A DNA stretch of 64,000 nucleotides, from contig NZ_STGQ01000001.1 in assembly GCF_004916975.1 (NCBI RefSeq), forward strand, positions 310,001 through 374,000, given 5' to 3'. Positions 1 to 8,682 of the stretch are shown piece after piece. The stretch is from Paenibacillus dokdonensis. GTDB taxonomy: Bacteria; Bacillota; Bacilli; Paenibacillales; Paenibacillaceae. A model generated the notes under the pieces. It did not search any database, was not told where the DNA came from, and saw only the letters and a list, made by a program, of their open reading frames with translations. Numbering within the stretch: position 1 is the stretch's first letter; each line of letters begins with the position of its first letter. Made by a program: the position numbers and the translations under genes.

Positions 1-797
1 GCGAATACCGGTTCCATTGCGAAAATAACGGCAACCCGGGATGGACTGGTGTATTTTTGGCAGACGGTTTGTATCCAGAACGCGAAAGCACTGGTCGGTC
101 CGATGGACACAAGCAGCGCCCACAGCACCTCCGGCTGCGCAAGCCGATCCATGGTCTGAGCAATGGGGCCGATATCCTCGAACAGAAGCGAACCGATGCA
201 GCTCAGAACGCCGACCACGGCCATTTGCAGCGCAGCCAGTGGCAGCGCGGGATATTTTGGCGCGAAAATTCCGGTATAAGCGATATGCAGGGCAAAAGCG
301 ATCGCGCATAGAAATACGAGGAAATCCCCTTTGTTAAAGACAAGCGCTGTGCCGGCAAAGGTTAGCAGATACAATCCGCAGGCGGCCAGAAGCGCGCTCA
401 GCCAGGTAAACCTGGAGATCGGATGCTTCAGCAGAATCAACGCCAGAAAGGGCACCAGGACCACCGACAGTCCGGTGATAAAGCCAGTATTGGAGGTCGT
501 GGTATACAGCAGGCCCACCGTTTGAAAAGCATAGCCCATAAATAAAAGGAGGCCCAGCAGGCAGGAATGAAGCAGCATCCGGCGGTTAATGGTACGCCAC
601 TGGCTGCGGTAAAGAATCGTGATGATCAGAGCCAGCAAAATAGCTGCACCTATGAAGCGGATACCGTTAAAAGCAAGCGGAGGCAGGACTCTGACCGCAT
701 GCTGTACGATTAAAAAAGTGCATCCCCACATCATGGCGACTATAAGCAGGCTGAGATCGGCAAGACGAGAGCGGTTCAATGAGGTCATTCCCTTCAT
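1..797 (-). CDS. EamA/DMT-family transporter, partial at left edge
   Basis: An open frame reads leftward off the window edge for about 265 codons. The protein is almost entirely hydrophobic helices, with a first helix carrying the MMWGCTF motif typical of EamA (drug/metabolite transporter) proteins, and a second half that repeats the pattern (GDFLVFLCAIAFALH). A later segment, SPSRVAVIFAMEPVFA, matches the conserved end of the ninth helix of this family, so only the last part is missing. Two in-frame ATGs exist (797 and 788) and neither has a clear ribosome binding site. Substrate cannot be predicted. It is an inner-membrane exporter or permease by family; it stands alone, transcribed away from the yqkE-like gene. 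Confidence 0.85.
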   Translation of the reverse strand, partial: MKGMTSLNRSRLADLSLLIVAMMWGCTFLIVQHAVRVLPPLAFNGIRFIGAAILLALIITILYRSQWRTINRRMLLHSCLLGLLLFMGYAFQTVGLLYTTTSNTGFITGLSVVLVPFLALILLKHPISRFTWLSALLAACGLYLLTFAGTALVFNKGDFLVFLCAIAFALHIAYTGIFAPKYPALPLAALQMAVVGVLSCIGSLLFEDIGPIAQTMDRLAQPEVLWALLVSIGPTSAFAFWIQTVCQKYTSPSRVAVIFAMEPVF

Positions 798-889
798 GTT
801 AAGCGAGGACTTTGCATAAATCTTGAAGCAAGTGACCAAATTGTATCGCAAATCCGGGAAGTGGACAAGGAATTATGCTGCAGCTGAAC

Positions 890-918
890 CTGACGTGTTA
901 GCATAAACCTGCTATAAT
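890..918 (+). promoter_or_regulatory. Probable SigA promoter for the yqkE-like gene
   Basis: CTGACG at 890-895 and a perfect TATAAT at 913-918 are separated by 17 bp, 24 bp upstream of the start codon at 942. The -35 matches consensus at four of six positions. Confidence 0.5.
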
Positions 919-941
919 GTGGGTGAAACGGAGTTGATCAT

Positions 942-1202
942 ATGGCCAAGAAAAAAAGACAGGATTCGGCCGTGAAGCCGCAGGCGGCTGACAAGCCGGC
1001 AACGCTGAAGGATCTTCTGAGCAGCGATGTCCTGAATAAGCTGAAGCAGCAGTCGGAAGAGCTGAAGGCTGAGGAACAGCAGAAAAAGGATGCCCAACTG
1101 AAAAAAGCAGAGGAAGAGCGTAAAGCGGAGCAAAAACGCCGCGACAACGACTTTGAGTATTTGCTCGAGAACAGCGGCATGGACTGGAAAAAATACAAAT
1201 AA
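942..1202 (+). CDS. YqkE-like protein (DUF3886)
   Basis: An 86-residue, highly charged protein beginning MAKKKRQ. Residues about 20-70 form a Lys/Glu/Gln-rich helix likely to be a coiled coil, and the C-terminus ends FEYLLENSGMDWKKYK, a signature of the small DUF3886/YqkE family of Bacillales. The function of the family is not known. GGAG about 9 bases ahead of the ATG serves as ribosome binding site, and a terminator follows directly, so it is a monocistronic unit. Confidence 0.8.
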   Translation: MAKKKRQDSAVKPQAADKPATLKDLLSSDVLNKLKQQSEELKAEEQQKKDAQLKKAEEERKAEQKRRDNDFEYLLENSGMDWKKYK

Positions 1203-1216
1203 ACCCGTATTTCCGA

Positions 1217-1239
1217 AGCTGCCGAAAGGCGGCTTTTTT
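1217..1239 (+). terminator. Rho-independent terminator after yqkE-like gene
   Basis: Imperfect stem AGCtGCC / GGCgGCT with a GAAA loop, followed by six T. Confidence 0.75.
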
Positions 1240-1270
1240 GCTGTCTTGGTTCATGGATGATCCATGATGC

Positions 1271-1316
1271 AAAAAAGAAACCGCCATTTGGTCTGCAGCA
1301 GGCAGCTGGCGGTTTC
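1271..1316 (-). terminator. Terminator for the frameshifted lipoprotein gene
   Basis: Perfect 10-bp inverted repeat GAAACCGCCA (1277-1286) and TGGCGGTTTC (1307-1316); on the minus strand it is followed by a six-T run. It lies just past the stop codon at 1330. Confidence 0.8.
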
Positions 1317-1329
1317 CTGCAATTGAACT

Positions 1330-2272
1330 TTAGGATGCATTGAGAATATAGCTGCTGAACTTCAGGAATTTGTCGAACTCCTCGCGCGTCAGATCCCTGA
1401 CCTTGACCGTAGAATCATCGGCAATACTGTAACGGTAGAGCTTCATCTGATCCGAAGGATTTTCGCTGATATAGCTGACGGTTTGGCCATCCTTGCTCCA
1501 CATGACGTAGGAGGTGCTGATCAAGCTTTGAACGCCTTCCGCCGGAGGCATAAAGGTGAGTTTCATCTGATCCGCATCATAAAGTCCCCAGGAGAGCTCG
1601 GAAATGAGACCGTAACTGAACGCCAGCACGTTGCCTTGAGGCGACCAGGAGAAGGTTGGGAGAATCTGGAGTCTGTTCTTGCCGTTTTTTTTCGAGCTGC
1701 TGATTCAGGGTGGAATAGGTTTCGTTTTTTAAATCGATGATGACGAGCGTGCTGGTCTCATGGTATTCGGCACTTAAGGCCAGGTAAGACTCATCAGCCG
1801 AAAGCGCAGCCATAGGGATGTTGTATGGTCTTGGATCGAGCTTGACCTCGATATGGTGATCCTTCTGATCCACGGTCAAGGAGGAGACCACTTGCGACGT
1901 TTCCGGTCTTTCCTGTTCGTTCGGTTTGCCGAGGGAAGCTTTGAGCGTCACGCTGCCTTGCTTCCATATAATATGGTTTTTATCGCTTTCTTTTTCAATG
2001 GGCTTATCGCTCGTGTAGTATTGGGACAAATCCATGGGATCTGCCGTGGCGGCAGGGCTGTCCTTTTCGTTATCCTTGGCGTTCGCTCCGGTTGTTTCCT
2101 TATCATCTTCGCTTGGTTTCGTATCGTTGTTATCTGAAGTGTTGTCGTTTGCTGATGTATCCGTCTTTGCGGTATCCGCGGGTTGATCTGCAGAAGATTT
2201 ATCTCCGCTTCCGCATGCGGCAAGCGACAGCATCAGAACCAGCAGGACCGAAATGCCCGTCATTCGTTTCAT
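1330..2272 (-). pseudogene. Lipoprotein with propeller-like C-terminus, frameshifted in an A8 tract
   Basis: The N-terminal part (from ATG 2272, RBS AGAGGAG) has a signal peptide and lipobox LAAC with Cys20, a Ser/Asp/Thr-rich linker (about residues 25-75), then segments such as LSADESYLALSA that look like TolB/WD40-type propeller blades. In the original frame the protein would run to nonsense after residue about 198 (LEKKRQEQ). In another frame the homologous-looking continuation proceeds as NGKNRLQILPTFSWSPQGN and on to a natural stop at 1330, followed by the terminator. The switch falls at an uninterrupted A8 (T8 at 1685-1692 on the plus strand); loss of one A or gain of two would restore about 315 residues. 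It may be a real mutation, a slippage-prone locus, or a sequencing error. No specific function can be assigned. Confidence 0.8.
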
Positions 2273-2376
2273 GGTATGGCTCCTCTGTTTGATTTGGTTA
2301 ATGATTAGACGACAGGGAGGCCGGATTAGTTTCTGAAAAATGATTATTCATTCTAAAATATGGATTATTGAACATG

Positions 2377-2403
2377 AAAAAGGACCATGATCGCCATGGC
2401 CCT
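2377..2403 (-). terminator. Terminator after lplJ
   Basis: On the minus strand: stem AGGgCCATG / CATGGtCCT followed by TTTTT, just beyond the lplJ stop at 2420. Confidence 0.7.
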
Positions 2404-2419
2404 CTCGCCTAAGGTAATG

Positions 2420-3424
2420 CTATTCTTCCAAAAATACCAGCCCGATAAAATCATCCATTTCGATGTTGCCGAAGTAATGCTTGATATTGATATCCGCCAG
2501 AGCCTCGCGAACCTCGGATTCCTCATAGCGCTTGCCGCGCAGCTTGTCCTCAATATCCGCTACATCGCCCACACCGAAAAAGTCGCCGTATATTTTAATA
2601 TCCTGAATGCGCGCATCCTTGATGTCCATCCGGAGATCGATAATGCCGACAGGGAAACGTTTGGTATGCTTGACGTTGGACTCAGGGGACTGCCCGTAGT
2701 TCCATTCCCAGTTTTGGTAGCGTTCTTTGGAGATTTGATGGATCTTCTCCCAATCGGCTTCGGTCAGGTGATACTGTGGCACGTCCTTGGGATCCATGTT
2801 GAAAATGGCGCGGAGCAGCTCGGAGCGGAACTCCTCAATGGTCATTTTGCCATCCATCAGGTCACTGATATTAGCTACCCGGCTGCGGACAGACTTGGTG
2901 CTCTTTGATTTGAACTTCTCGGGATTCGCATTCAGGGAAGCTTGTACATCATCCAGATTAAGGTTGAACATCAGCGTGCCGTGGCTGAACATCCGGCCCC
3001 GGGTAGCAAACTGGGCATTTCCGGAGATTTTCTGTTCGCCGACCTGCAGATCATTGCGTCCGCTCAATTCGGCATTCACGCCCATGCCGTGCAGCGCATC
3101 GATGACCGGCTGGGTAAACTTCAGGAAGTTATGGAAGGACTGGCCGTCATCCTTGGTGATAAAGCTGAAATTCAGGTTGCCGAGATCATGATAGACCGCT
3201 CCACCGCCGGAAAGACGGCGCACGATTTGTATATTGTTATCCTTTACGTACTCTTGATTGATTTCTTCAATGGTATTCTGATGCTTGCCGATGATGATGG
3301 AAGGACGGTTGATGTAGAACAGCAGGTAGCTGTCTTCCTCCATAGGCAAATGCTTCAGGGTAAATTCCTCAATGGCCAGGTTGATGGCCGGATCTGTGAT
3401 TCCTTGATTATCAATAAACAGCAT
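2420..3424 (-). CDS. lplJ: Lipoate--protein ligase
   Basis: ATP-dependent ligase that attaches free lipoate to lysines of 2-oxoacid dehydrogenase and GcvH proteins in the cytoplasm. The product of 334 residues starts MLFIDNQGITDPAINLAIEE, the characteristic LplA/LplJ N-terminus. Later come RRLSGGGAVYHDLGNLNFS (lipoyl-binding loop, about residues 70-88) and GRNDLQVGEQKISGNAQF with the catalytic lysine. The frame is open further upstream, to 3517, but ATG 3424 has a GGAGG site at the right spacing and gives the family's normal length. A terminator follows; no operon partner is visible. Confidence 0.95.
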   Translation of the reverse strand: MLFIDNQGITDPAINLAIEEFTLKHLPMEEDSYLLFYINRPSIIIGKHQNTIEEINQEYVKDNNIQIVRRLSGGGAVYHDLGNLNFSFITKDDGQSFHNFLKFTQPVIDALHGMGVNAELSGRNDLQVGEQKISGNAQFATRGRMFSHGTLMFNLNLDDVQASLNANPEKFKSKSTKSVRSRVANISDLMDGKMTIEEFRSELLRAIFNMDPKDVPQYHLTEADWEKIHQISKERYQNWEWNYGQSPESNVKHTKRFPVGIIDLRMDIKDARIQDIKIYGDFFGVGDVADIEDKLRGKRYEESEVREALADINIKHYFGNIEMDDFIGLVFLEE

Positions 3425-3612
3425 GGCTTGATTCCTCCGTTTAAGGGCCTGTTTAATAGTGGGGTGGACATCTGTTTCTTCGTTCACTCTATACCATTGT
3501 AAACCAATCAATTGCAAGAAACAAAAAAGAATTTGGATTGACGGGGTCGAAAGGATGACGCAATAATGGAGTCAATCATGACCTTTGTCAAAAGACAGGA
3601 GGAAAAGCATTC

Positions 3613-4689
3613 ATGCTTGAGAGATACGGACATGGCGGAGATTTGGAGAGTGCTGCCGAGGCATATGGCCGGAGCGGCTTTTTGGATTTTAGCGCCAATA
3701 TCAATCCGCTGGGGCCGCCTCCCGGAGTGATGAAGCTGTTGGAGCAGGCATTGCCTTCAATCATACGATACCCGGATCCGGGGCATCGCGGGTTGAAGGA
3801 ACAGCTCAGTGCCAAAATAAATCTCCGTCCGGATCAGCTGTGCATTGGTAATGGGGCGGCGGAGTGCATGGCATTAATATTACTTGGACTTCATCCCCGG
3901 AGGGTTGGGATTGTGGAGCCATGCTTTTCGGAATATAGGCAGTTGTCTGAACAGTTTGGTGCACAGGTCCAGTCGGTGTTTGGAACCCGTGAGCATGGCT
4001 GGAGGGCAGATGCTGCAGAGATAGAAGGACTGCTGAAGGCGGTGGACCTCCTGTTTCTTGGACAGCCCAACAATCCGAACGGGATTCAGTATGATCTGAA
4101 CATTATGCGCTATTTGGCTGAGGAGGCCGAGCGCTGCGGTACATATCTGGTTGTGGACGAGGCCTTTATCGATTTTATTCCTGGAGAGAAAAGACAGACA
4201 CTGCTGCCGGTGCTTGGACAATATCCACATACCATCCTGGTACGGTCCATGACGAAATTTTATGCGATTCCGGGACTTCGGCTTGGCTATGCGGCTGCAC
4301 ATCCTGATCTGGTGCAGGCCATGACGGGCAAGCAGGTGACCTGGAGTGTCAATGGGCTTGCCCTTCTGGCAGGAGAAGCATGCCTGAACAGTGGCGAAAG
4401 CTATGAACATGATACGATTGGACTGATTACGGAGCAGAGGCGATGGCTCACATTAGGCCTGCGGGAGCTGGGATGTGAGGTCAGCGAGGGTGAAGCCAAT
4501 TTTCTGCTGGTCGGTCTACCGGCCCCATGGACTGCGGAGAGCATGCAGACAGAAATGGGCCGCAGGGGAGTGCTGATCCGCAGCTGTGCCATGTATCCCG
4601 GACTGGGAGAAGAATATATTCGGGTTGCGGTAAAAGCGCAGGAAGCCAACCAGCAGCTGCTAAAGGTTATGAACGAAGTCATTGGCTAA
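3613..4689 (+). CDS. cobD: Threonine-phosphate decarboxylase
   Basis: PLP enzyme of the aspartate aminotransferase fold that decarboxylates L-threonine-O-3-phosphate to (R)-1-amino-2-propanol O-2-phosphate, the linker of the cobamide nucleotide loop. It is 358 residues, normal for CobD. Visible motifs are SANINPLGPP (about 28-37), QPNNPNG (151-157), VDEAFIDF (181-188) and the PLP lysine in SMTKFYAIPGLRLGY (Lys215). The ATG at 3613 has AGGAGG 8 bases ahead. It opens the cob cluster and precedes cbiZ by 30 bp. HisC is the main related alternative, but the context of cbiZ, cbiB and cobC decides for CobD. The L-threonine kinase that supplies its substrate is not in the window. Confidence 0.92.
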   Translation: MLERYGHGGDLESAAEAYGRSGFLDFSANINPLGPPPGVMKLLEQALPSIIRYPDPGHRGLKEQLSAKINLRPDQLCIGNGAAECMALILLGLHPRRVGIVEPCFSEYRQLSEQFGAQVQSVFGTREHGWRADAAEIEGLLKAVDLLFLGQPNNPNGIQYDLNIMRYLAEEAERCGTYLVVDEAFIDFIPGEKRQTLLPVLGQYPHTILVRSMTKFYAIPGLRLGYAAAHPDLVQAMTGKQVTWSVNGLALLAGEACLNSGESYEHDTIGLITEQRRWLTLGLRELGCEVSEGEANFLLVGLPAPWTAESMQTEMGRRGVLIRSCAMYPGLGEEYIRVAVKAQEANQQLLKVMNEVIG

Positions 4690-4719
4690 TTTCTGATTAG
4701 ATATAAGGGGGAAAATGAA

Positions 4720-5442
4720 GTGACAACACCATTTTTAGACGGAGAGAGAACGGAATACGCATCTGAAGTATGGCCCGGTCTTGTACTGAAGCAGGGGGAA
4801 CGCCATCTGCTGCTGCAATCACCGTCGATGCTGGAAGCGATGGGAAGCGCGGTTCACGGCGGAGGGGTGACACGGCTCCGGAGAATGACCAACATTTATG
4901 TGGACCGCTTTTATGACTGCTCCGATCCGGTGCGTGATGTGATCGAGTGGCTGCGGGAATGGAGATATCCCATTGATACGACAGCGGGGCTATTAACCGC
5001 AGTACAGCTGCGGAATGCATCCGTGATGGAAGAGAAGAATGATGAGGCCGCTGTTTTTTGCTGCGTAACCTCGGGGACCTCCAACGCCGCAAGAGCGGGC
5101 TCGGAGCGGACAACATTTCCGGCGTACAGCCCGGGAACGGTCAACATTATGCTGCTCATTGATGCCAAACTGACTCAGGCTGCAATGGTCAATGCGGTGA
5201 TGACAGCCGTGGAGGCCAAGGCGGCAGCCCTTGCCGATCTGAATGTGCGCGATGCGGAGAACGGTCAGGTGGCTACAGGCACAACCTCGGATGCGATCAT
5301 CCTGGGGGTAAGCCAGAGCGCAGCCTGTCCGGTGGAGCATCAATATGCTGGAACGGCAACGCATCTCGGCGCAATGATTGGACGAACCGTATATGGTGCG
5401 GTGAAGGAGGGACTCATCACGGCATGGGCGGAGCAGAGCTAA
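4720..5442 (+). CDS. cbiZ: Adenosylcobinamide amidohydrolase
   Basis: CbiZ cleaves the aminopropanol amide of adenosylcobinamide (and of some complete cobamides in certain lineages), releasing adenosylcobyric acid that can be rebuilt by CbiB. The 240-residue product shows the family landmarks GGVTRLRRMTNIYVD (about residues 48-62), CCVTSGTSNAARAG (about 113-126), GTVNIMLL and TGTTSDAIILG. A GTG start at 4720 follows a GGGGG-rich site; the nearby ATG at 4715 runs into a stop after one codon. It overlaps cbiB by 19 bases, implying co-translation. Its presence marks a salvage or remodelling route. Confidence 0.9.
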   Translation: MTTPFLDGERTEYASEVWPGLVLKQGERHLLLQSPSMLEAMGSAVHGGGVTRLRRMTNIYVDRFYDCSDPVRDVIEWLREWRYPIDTTAGLLTAVQLRNASVMEEKNDEAAVFCCVTSGTSNAARAGSERTTFPAYSPGTVNIMLLIDAKLTQAAMVNAVMTAVEAKAAALADLNVRDAENGQVATGTTSDAIILGVSQSAACPVEHQYAGTATHLGAMIGRTVYGAVKEGLITAWAEQS

Positions 5443-6404
5443 CGGCGATTGTGATATTGGCAGCAGCCTTTATTCTGGATCTGCTGATCGGCGATCCACG
5501 GTGGATCCCGCATCCGGTCATTGGCATGGGAAAAGCGATCAAAAAACTGGAGGCATGGATTCGCCGCAGCTTTCAGCCTGAAAATCTGAAAAGGGCAGGT
5601 GTCCTGCTTCCGGTGCTGGTGGCTGGAGGCTCGCTCGTCATCACATGGGCGCTGCTAAAGCTGCTCAGCCTGATTCATCCCTGGCTTGCCTGGGCTGCAG
5701 AAGTGGTGCTGATCGCCACGACGATCGCCGTCAAAGGACTGAAGGACGCGGGGCTGGAGGTATACCGTCATTTGAAAAAAGGTGATCTGCCGGCTGCCCG
5801 AAACAGTCTTGGCATGATTGTCGGACGGGAAACCTCCCAACTGGATGAGCCTGAAATAGTACGCGGGACGGTGGAAACGGTAGCTGAGAATATCGTGGAT
5901 GCGGTGATTTCTCCGCTTTTGTATGCGCTGATCGGCGGGGCTCCACTAGCCATGGCATACCGTGCAGTGAACACGTTGGACTCGATGGTAGGCTACAAGA
6001 ATGAAAAATTTATTCATCTCGGCTGGGCATCGGCAAGGCTCGACGATATCGCCAACTGGATTCCGGCGCGGCTGACGGCGCTTCTGCTTACGTTATCTGC
6101 GCTGATTCTCAGAATGGAATACAAACGCGCCTTCCGCATGGTACGCCGCGATGCAAGAAAGCATCCAAGCCCGAACAGCGGCTTTCCCGAATCGGCTGTT
6201 GCGGGTGCGCTGGGTATCCGGCTCGGGGGAACGAATGTGTATCATGGCGTTTCTTCGTTCCGGGCGTATATGGGCGACGCGACCAGACCCATGGAAGCCA
6301 GGGATATCCGGCTCACGAACCGGCTTCTGTTAACGGTTTCAGTATTGTTCGTCGTCCTTGCACTGCTAGTGGTTTGGGGAGTAGGGGGCACCTTATGGAC
6401 ATAA
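5424..6404 (+). CDS. cbiB: Adenosylcobinamide-phosphate synthase
   Basis: Membrane protein joining aminopropanol phosphate to adenosylcobyric acid. The 326-residue sequence has FILDLLIGDPRWIPHPVIGMG near residues 15-35, TVETVAENIVDAVISPLLYALIGG around 150-175, NTLDSMVGYKNEKF, and the C-terminal SPNSGFPESAVAGALGIRLGG, all hallmarks of CbiB/CobD-family synthases, with four to five hydrophobic helices. The ATG at 5424 overlaps the end of cbiZ. An AAGGAGGG site lies about 12 bases ahead, slightly far, so a GTG at 5451 is a possible alternative start. Its stop overlaps the cobC start. Confidence 0.93.
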   Translation: MGGAELTAIVILAAAFILDLLIGDPRWIPHPVIGMGKAIKKLEAWIRRSFQPENLKRAGVLLPVLVAGGSLVITWALLKLLSLIHPWLAWAAEVVLIATTIAVKGLKDAGLEVYRHLKKGDLPAARNSLGMIVGRETSQLDEPEIVRGTVETVAENIVDAVISPLLYALIGGAPLAMAYRAVNTLDSMVGYKNEKFIHLGWASARLDDIANWIPARLTALLLTLSALILRMEYKRAFRMVRRDARKHPSPNSGFPESAVAGALGIRLGGTNVYHGVSSFRAYMGDATRPMEARDIRLTNRLLLTVSVLFVVLALLVVWGVGGTLWT

Positions 6405-7021
6405 AGCGGATGGAGCTTGTACTCATGAGACATGGCTCCACCCTATGGAATGAACAGAAGCGATATTTGGGACACACGGATCTTAGCCTCACCCTTCAAG
6501 GCCGTGAGGAGATGATTTCTGCTCGGAGAAACTTAAAAGGAATGTCCTTTTGCAGCGTCTACTGCAGTGATCTTGCACGCTGCCGCGAAAGCTTACATGC
6601 AGTGCGCCCGGATCTTTCTGCAGGCGCCACATACGATAGTGCCTTACGTGAAATGGATTTTGGAGATTGGGAAGGACATACCTATGATCAGCTCAAGGAT
6701 GTGGCCTTGTACCGGCAATGGCTGGATGATCCGCAGCATATTACGCCTCCGGAGGGTGAGGCTTGGGTATCGTTTGAACGAAGAATTGTAGCGTTTCTGG
6801 AATTTATGCTGAACTCAGCAGAACGGGAAAAGAAGCACAAATCCGCTTCACCAGCCTCCGTGCTTCTGGTGGCTCATGGCGGCGTAATCCGGCAAATCGT
6901 ATCCCTCCTCATGCCCGGCAAGGGCTTTTGGGATATCCGAGTAGAGCCGGGCAATCTCCTCATTCTAACGATGGAACATAGAGGAGAGAGCTGGGCGGGC
7001 GTGGATCTTCGGATGATCTGA
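6395..7021 (+). CDS. cobC: Alpha-ribazole phosphatase (histidine phosphatase superfamily)
   Basis: Removes phosphate from alpha-ribazole-5'-phosphate or adenosylcobalamin-5'-phosphate at the end of nucleotide loop assembly. The catalytic LVLMRHGSTLWNEQKRY is near the N-terminus, the second arginine motif is YCSDLARCRES, and the second histidine lies in LLVAHGGVIRQI. ATG 6395 is preferred (AGTAGGGGG upstream); a TTG at 6374 in frame has no site. The gene overlaps the end of cbiB by 10 bases and closes the first cob transcription unit. Other histidine phosphatases look alike, so the specific name rests on the context. Confidence 0.85.
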   Translation: MDIKRMELVLMRHGSTLWNEQKRYLGHTDLSLTLQGREEMISARRNLKGMSFCSVYCSDLARCRESLHAVRPDLSAGATYDSALREMDFGDWEGHTYDQLKDVALYRQWLDDPQHITPPEGEAWVSFERRIVAFLEFMLNSAEREKKHKSASPASVLLVAHGGVIRQIVSLLMPGKGFWDIRVEPGNLLILTMEHRGESWAGVDLRMI

Positions 7022-7094
7022 CGTGGGCATGAAGGTTCCTCGTGAGGGGCAGCCACACATTAGTTCAAACATGCTGTTGTTATGAAATATGTCG

Positions 7095-7123
7095 TTGTAA
7101 GGATGTAGCATTTCACCTATAAT
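7095..7123 (+). promoter_or_regulatory. Probable SigA promoter driving the B12 riboswitch leader
   Basis: TTGTAA at 7095-7100, 17-bp spacer, TATAAT at 7118-7123. Transcription would start near 7130, about 43 bases before the aptamer. Confidence 0.65.
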
Positions 7124-7172
7124 CAGAAACTAGAGATGCATTGCCTGGACAATAAATGAATAATGATAACTG

Positions 7173-7359
7173 ATGAGGTCCTGGAAAACGGCTGATGCCG
7201 CTTATTTCTTTCCGGGTGAAAAGGGAAGCCGGTGCAAATCCGGCACGGTCCCGCCACTGTAAAACAGGTATATCCCCATACGCCACTGTTCCGCCTGTAG
7301 GAGGAATGGGAAGGCCGGGATGATATTGCCAAGCCTGTAAGTCAGGAGACCTGCCTCAT
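7173..7359 (+). ncRNA. Cobalamin (B12) riboswitch aptamer
   Basis: The region has the conserved GCCGGTGCAAATCCGGC arm and GGTCCCGCCACTGTA (7231-7261), and the B12-box-like segment AAGCCTGTAAGTCAGGAGAC (7331-7350) followed by CTGCC. The ends close a perfect six-base P1 helix, ATGAGG (7173-7178) with CCTCAT (7354-7359). By family it binds adenosylcobalamin and shuts off downstream expression. It precedes btuFCD-cobTUSQ, so uptake and loop assembly would be repressed when B12 is plentiful. Confidence 0.95.
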
Positions 7360-7386
7360 GAGAATAATGACGGTCCTTCGAGGAAA

Positions 7387-7520
7387 GGATTACGATCTAG
7401 CACTTTTGTACACTGCCGAATTCACGTGCAGATTGGTGGCACCGGTCTAACCGCGGCTGCTGCCTCAAAAGTCCGAGCAGACGTAATCCCTGGTTCTTGA
7501 TACAAGAATCAGGGTTTTTT
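7387..7520 (+). terminator. Riboswitch expression platform: antiterminator arms and terminator
   Basis: A strong terminator, CCCTGgTTCTTG / CAAGAATCAGGG with six T, spans 7488-7520. The eight bases GGATTACG at 7387-7394 are exactly complementary to CGTAATCC at 7482-7489, which overlaps the 5' arm of the terminator, so a long-range antiterminator helix is likely when the aptamer is empty. This assignment of the antiterminator is inference from complementarity. Confidence 0.7.
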
Positions 7521-7674
7521 GTTGGGAAAGCTTATGCGCTCTTTTGGTATTTTTCACGCCGAAGGCTTGTTTTTCCTGTGATTATTCCGTCAAGCAGTAT
7601 TCATGGTAATCCATACCGCCAGGCCTCTTTTGTGTCAACAAAAACAGAAACCATAAAGAGGAGAGAACCAGTAC

Positions 7675-8682
7675 ATGAACTTGAAATCGTCAGTAAAAAG
7701 ATGGTCAACCGGCATTGCAGCGCTGCTGCTCGCATTATCGCTTGCGGCTTGCGGCAATGAATCCAAGGATAGCCAAGCGGCACAGCAGCCGGAAACTGCC
7801 AAACAGGAAACGACCCAGCCGGCCCAGACAGATAGTCTGAAAACCACATACCCATTAACCTTGCAGGATGCAACAGGACAATCCTTTACATTCAAGGAAG
7901 CTCCGAAGCATATCGTTTCGGTGTCCCCGGCTGAAACCGAGGCACTATTCGCGATTGGACTGAATGATGAAATCGTGGGTGTATCCGATTACGATGATTA
8001 TCCGGAAACGGCAAAGTCCAAGGCTAAGATGGGCGGCATTATGAAGCCGAATGAGGAGGCAATTATTGCAGCCGAGCCGGATGTGGTATTTACAGGTATC
8101 TCGATGAGCGAGGATGCGGTGAAGAAGCTGCGTGATCTCAGCATCCCGATTTTCAAAACCGATCCGAAGACCGTGGACGATGTCATTAAGAATATGGAGA
8201 CATACGGACAAATTACAGATCATCAGGCCGAGGCTAAAAAAGTCGTCGATCAGATGAAAGAGGAAGAGAGCAAGGTTGTAGAGGCTGTCAAATCTTTGAC
8301 TGATGATCAGAAGAAAAAAGTGTATATCGAGTTTTCTCCAGGCTGGACCGTAGGTAAAGGTGAGTTCATGGACGAACTGATCAATCTTGCCGGTGGAATC
8401 AATGTGGCCGCAGATACTCAGGGCTGGAATGAAATCAGCGAAGAGAAGATTATTAAGGATAATCCTGATGTGATTTTGTTTGCTAAAAGCGTCATCGATG
8501 ACAAAACCAAAAAGGGTCTGGGAGACATCATTAAGGGCCGCAGAGGCTGGGACCAGATTACAGCCGTGAAGAACGGGGCCGTTATCGGACTGGATGACAA
8601 CCTGTTGAGCCGCCCAGGTCCGCGTGTAACTCAAGGTCTTCAGGAAGTCGCGAAAGCCATTTATCCGGAGCTGTTTAAATAA
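7675..8682 (+). CDS. btuF: Cobamide/corrinoid ABC transporter substrate-binding lipoprotein
   Basis: Membrane-anchored binding protein feeding corrinoids to the BtuC permease. It has a signal peptide and lipobox (LAAC, Cys26), a Gln/Thr-rich linker to about residue 55, then a periplasmic binding protein fold of the BtuF/FecB class (PKHIVSVSPAETEALFAIG, EAIIAAEPDVVFTG, GWNEISEEKIIKDNPDVIL). A GAGGAGAG site lies about 11 bases ahead of ATG 7675. Siderophore-binding relatives look similar; the B12 riboswitch directly upstream and cob genes downstream support corrinoid specificity. It touches the next gene (TAATG). Confidence 0.88.
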   Translation: MNLKSSVKRWSTGIAALLLALSLAACGNESKDSQAAQQPETAKQETTQPAQTDSLKTTYPLTLQDATGQSFTFKEAPKHIVSVSPAETEALFAIGLNDEIVGVSDYDDYPETAKSKAKMGGIMKPNEEAIIAAEPDVVFTGISMSEDAVKKLRDLSIPIFKTDPKTVDDVIKNMETYGQITDHQAEAKKVVDQMKEEESKVVEAVKSLTDDQKKKVYIEFSPGWTVGKGEFMDELINLAGGINVAADTQGWNEISEEKIIKDNPDVILFAKSVIDDKTKKGLGDIIKGRRGWDQITAVKNGAVIGLDDNLLSRPGPRVTQGLQEVAKAIYPELFK

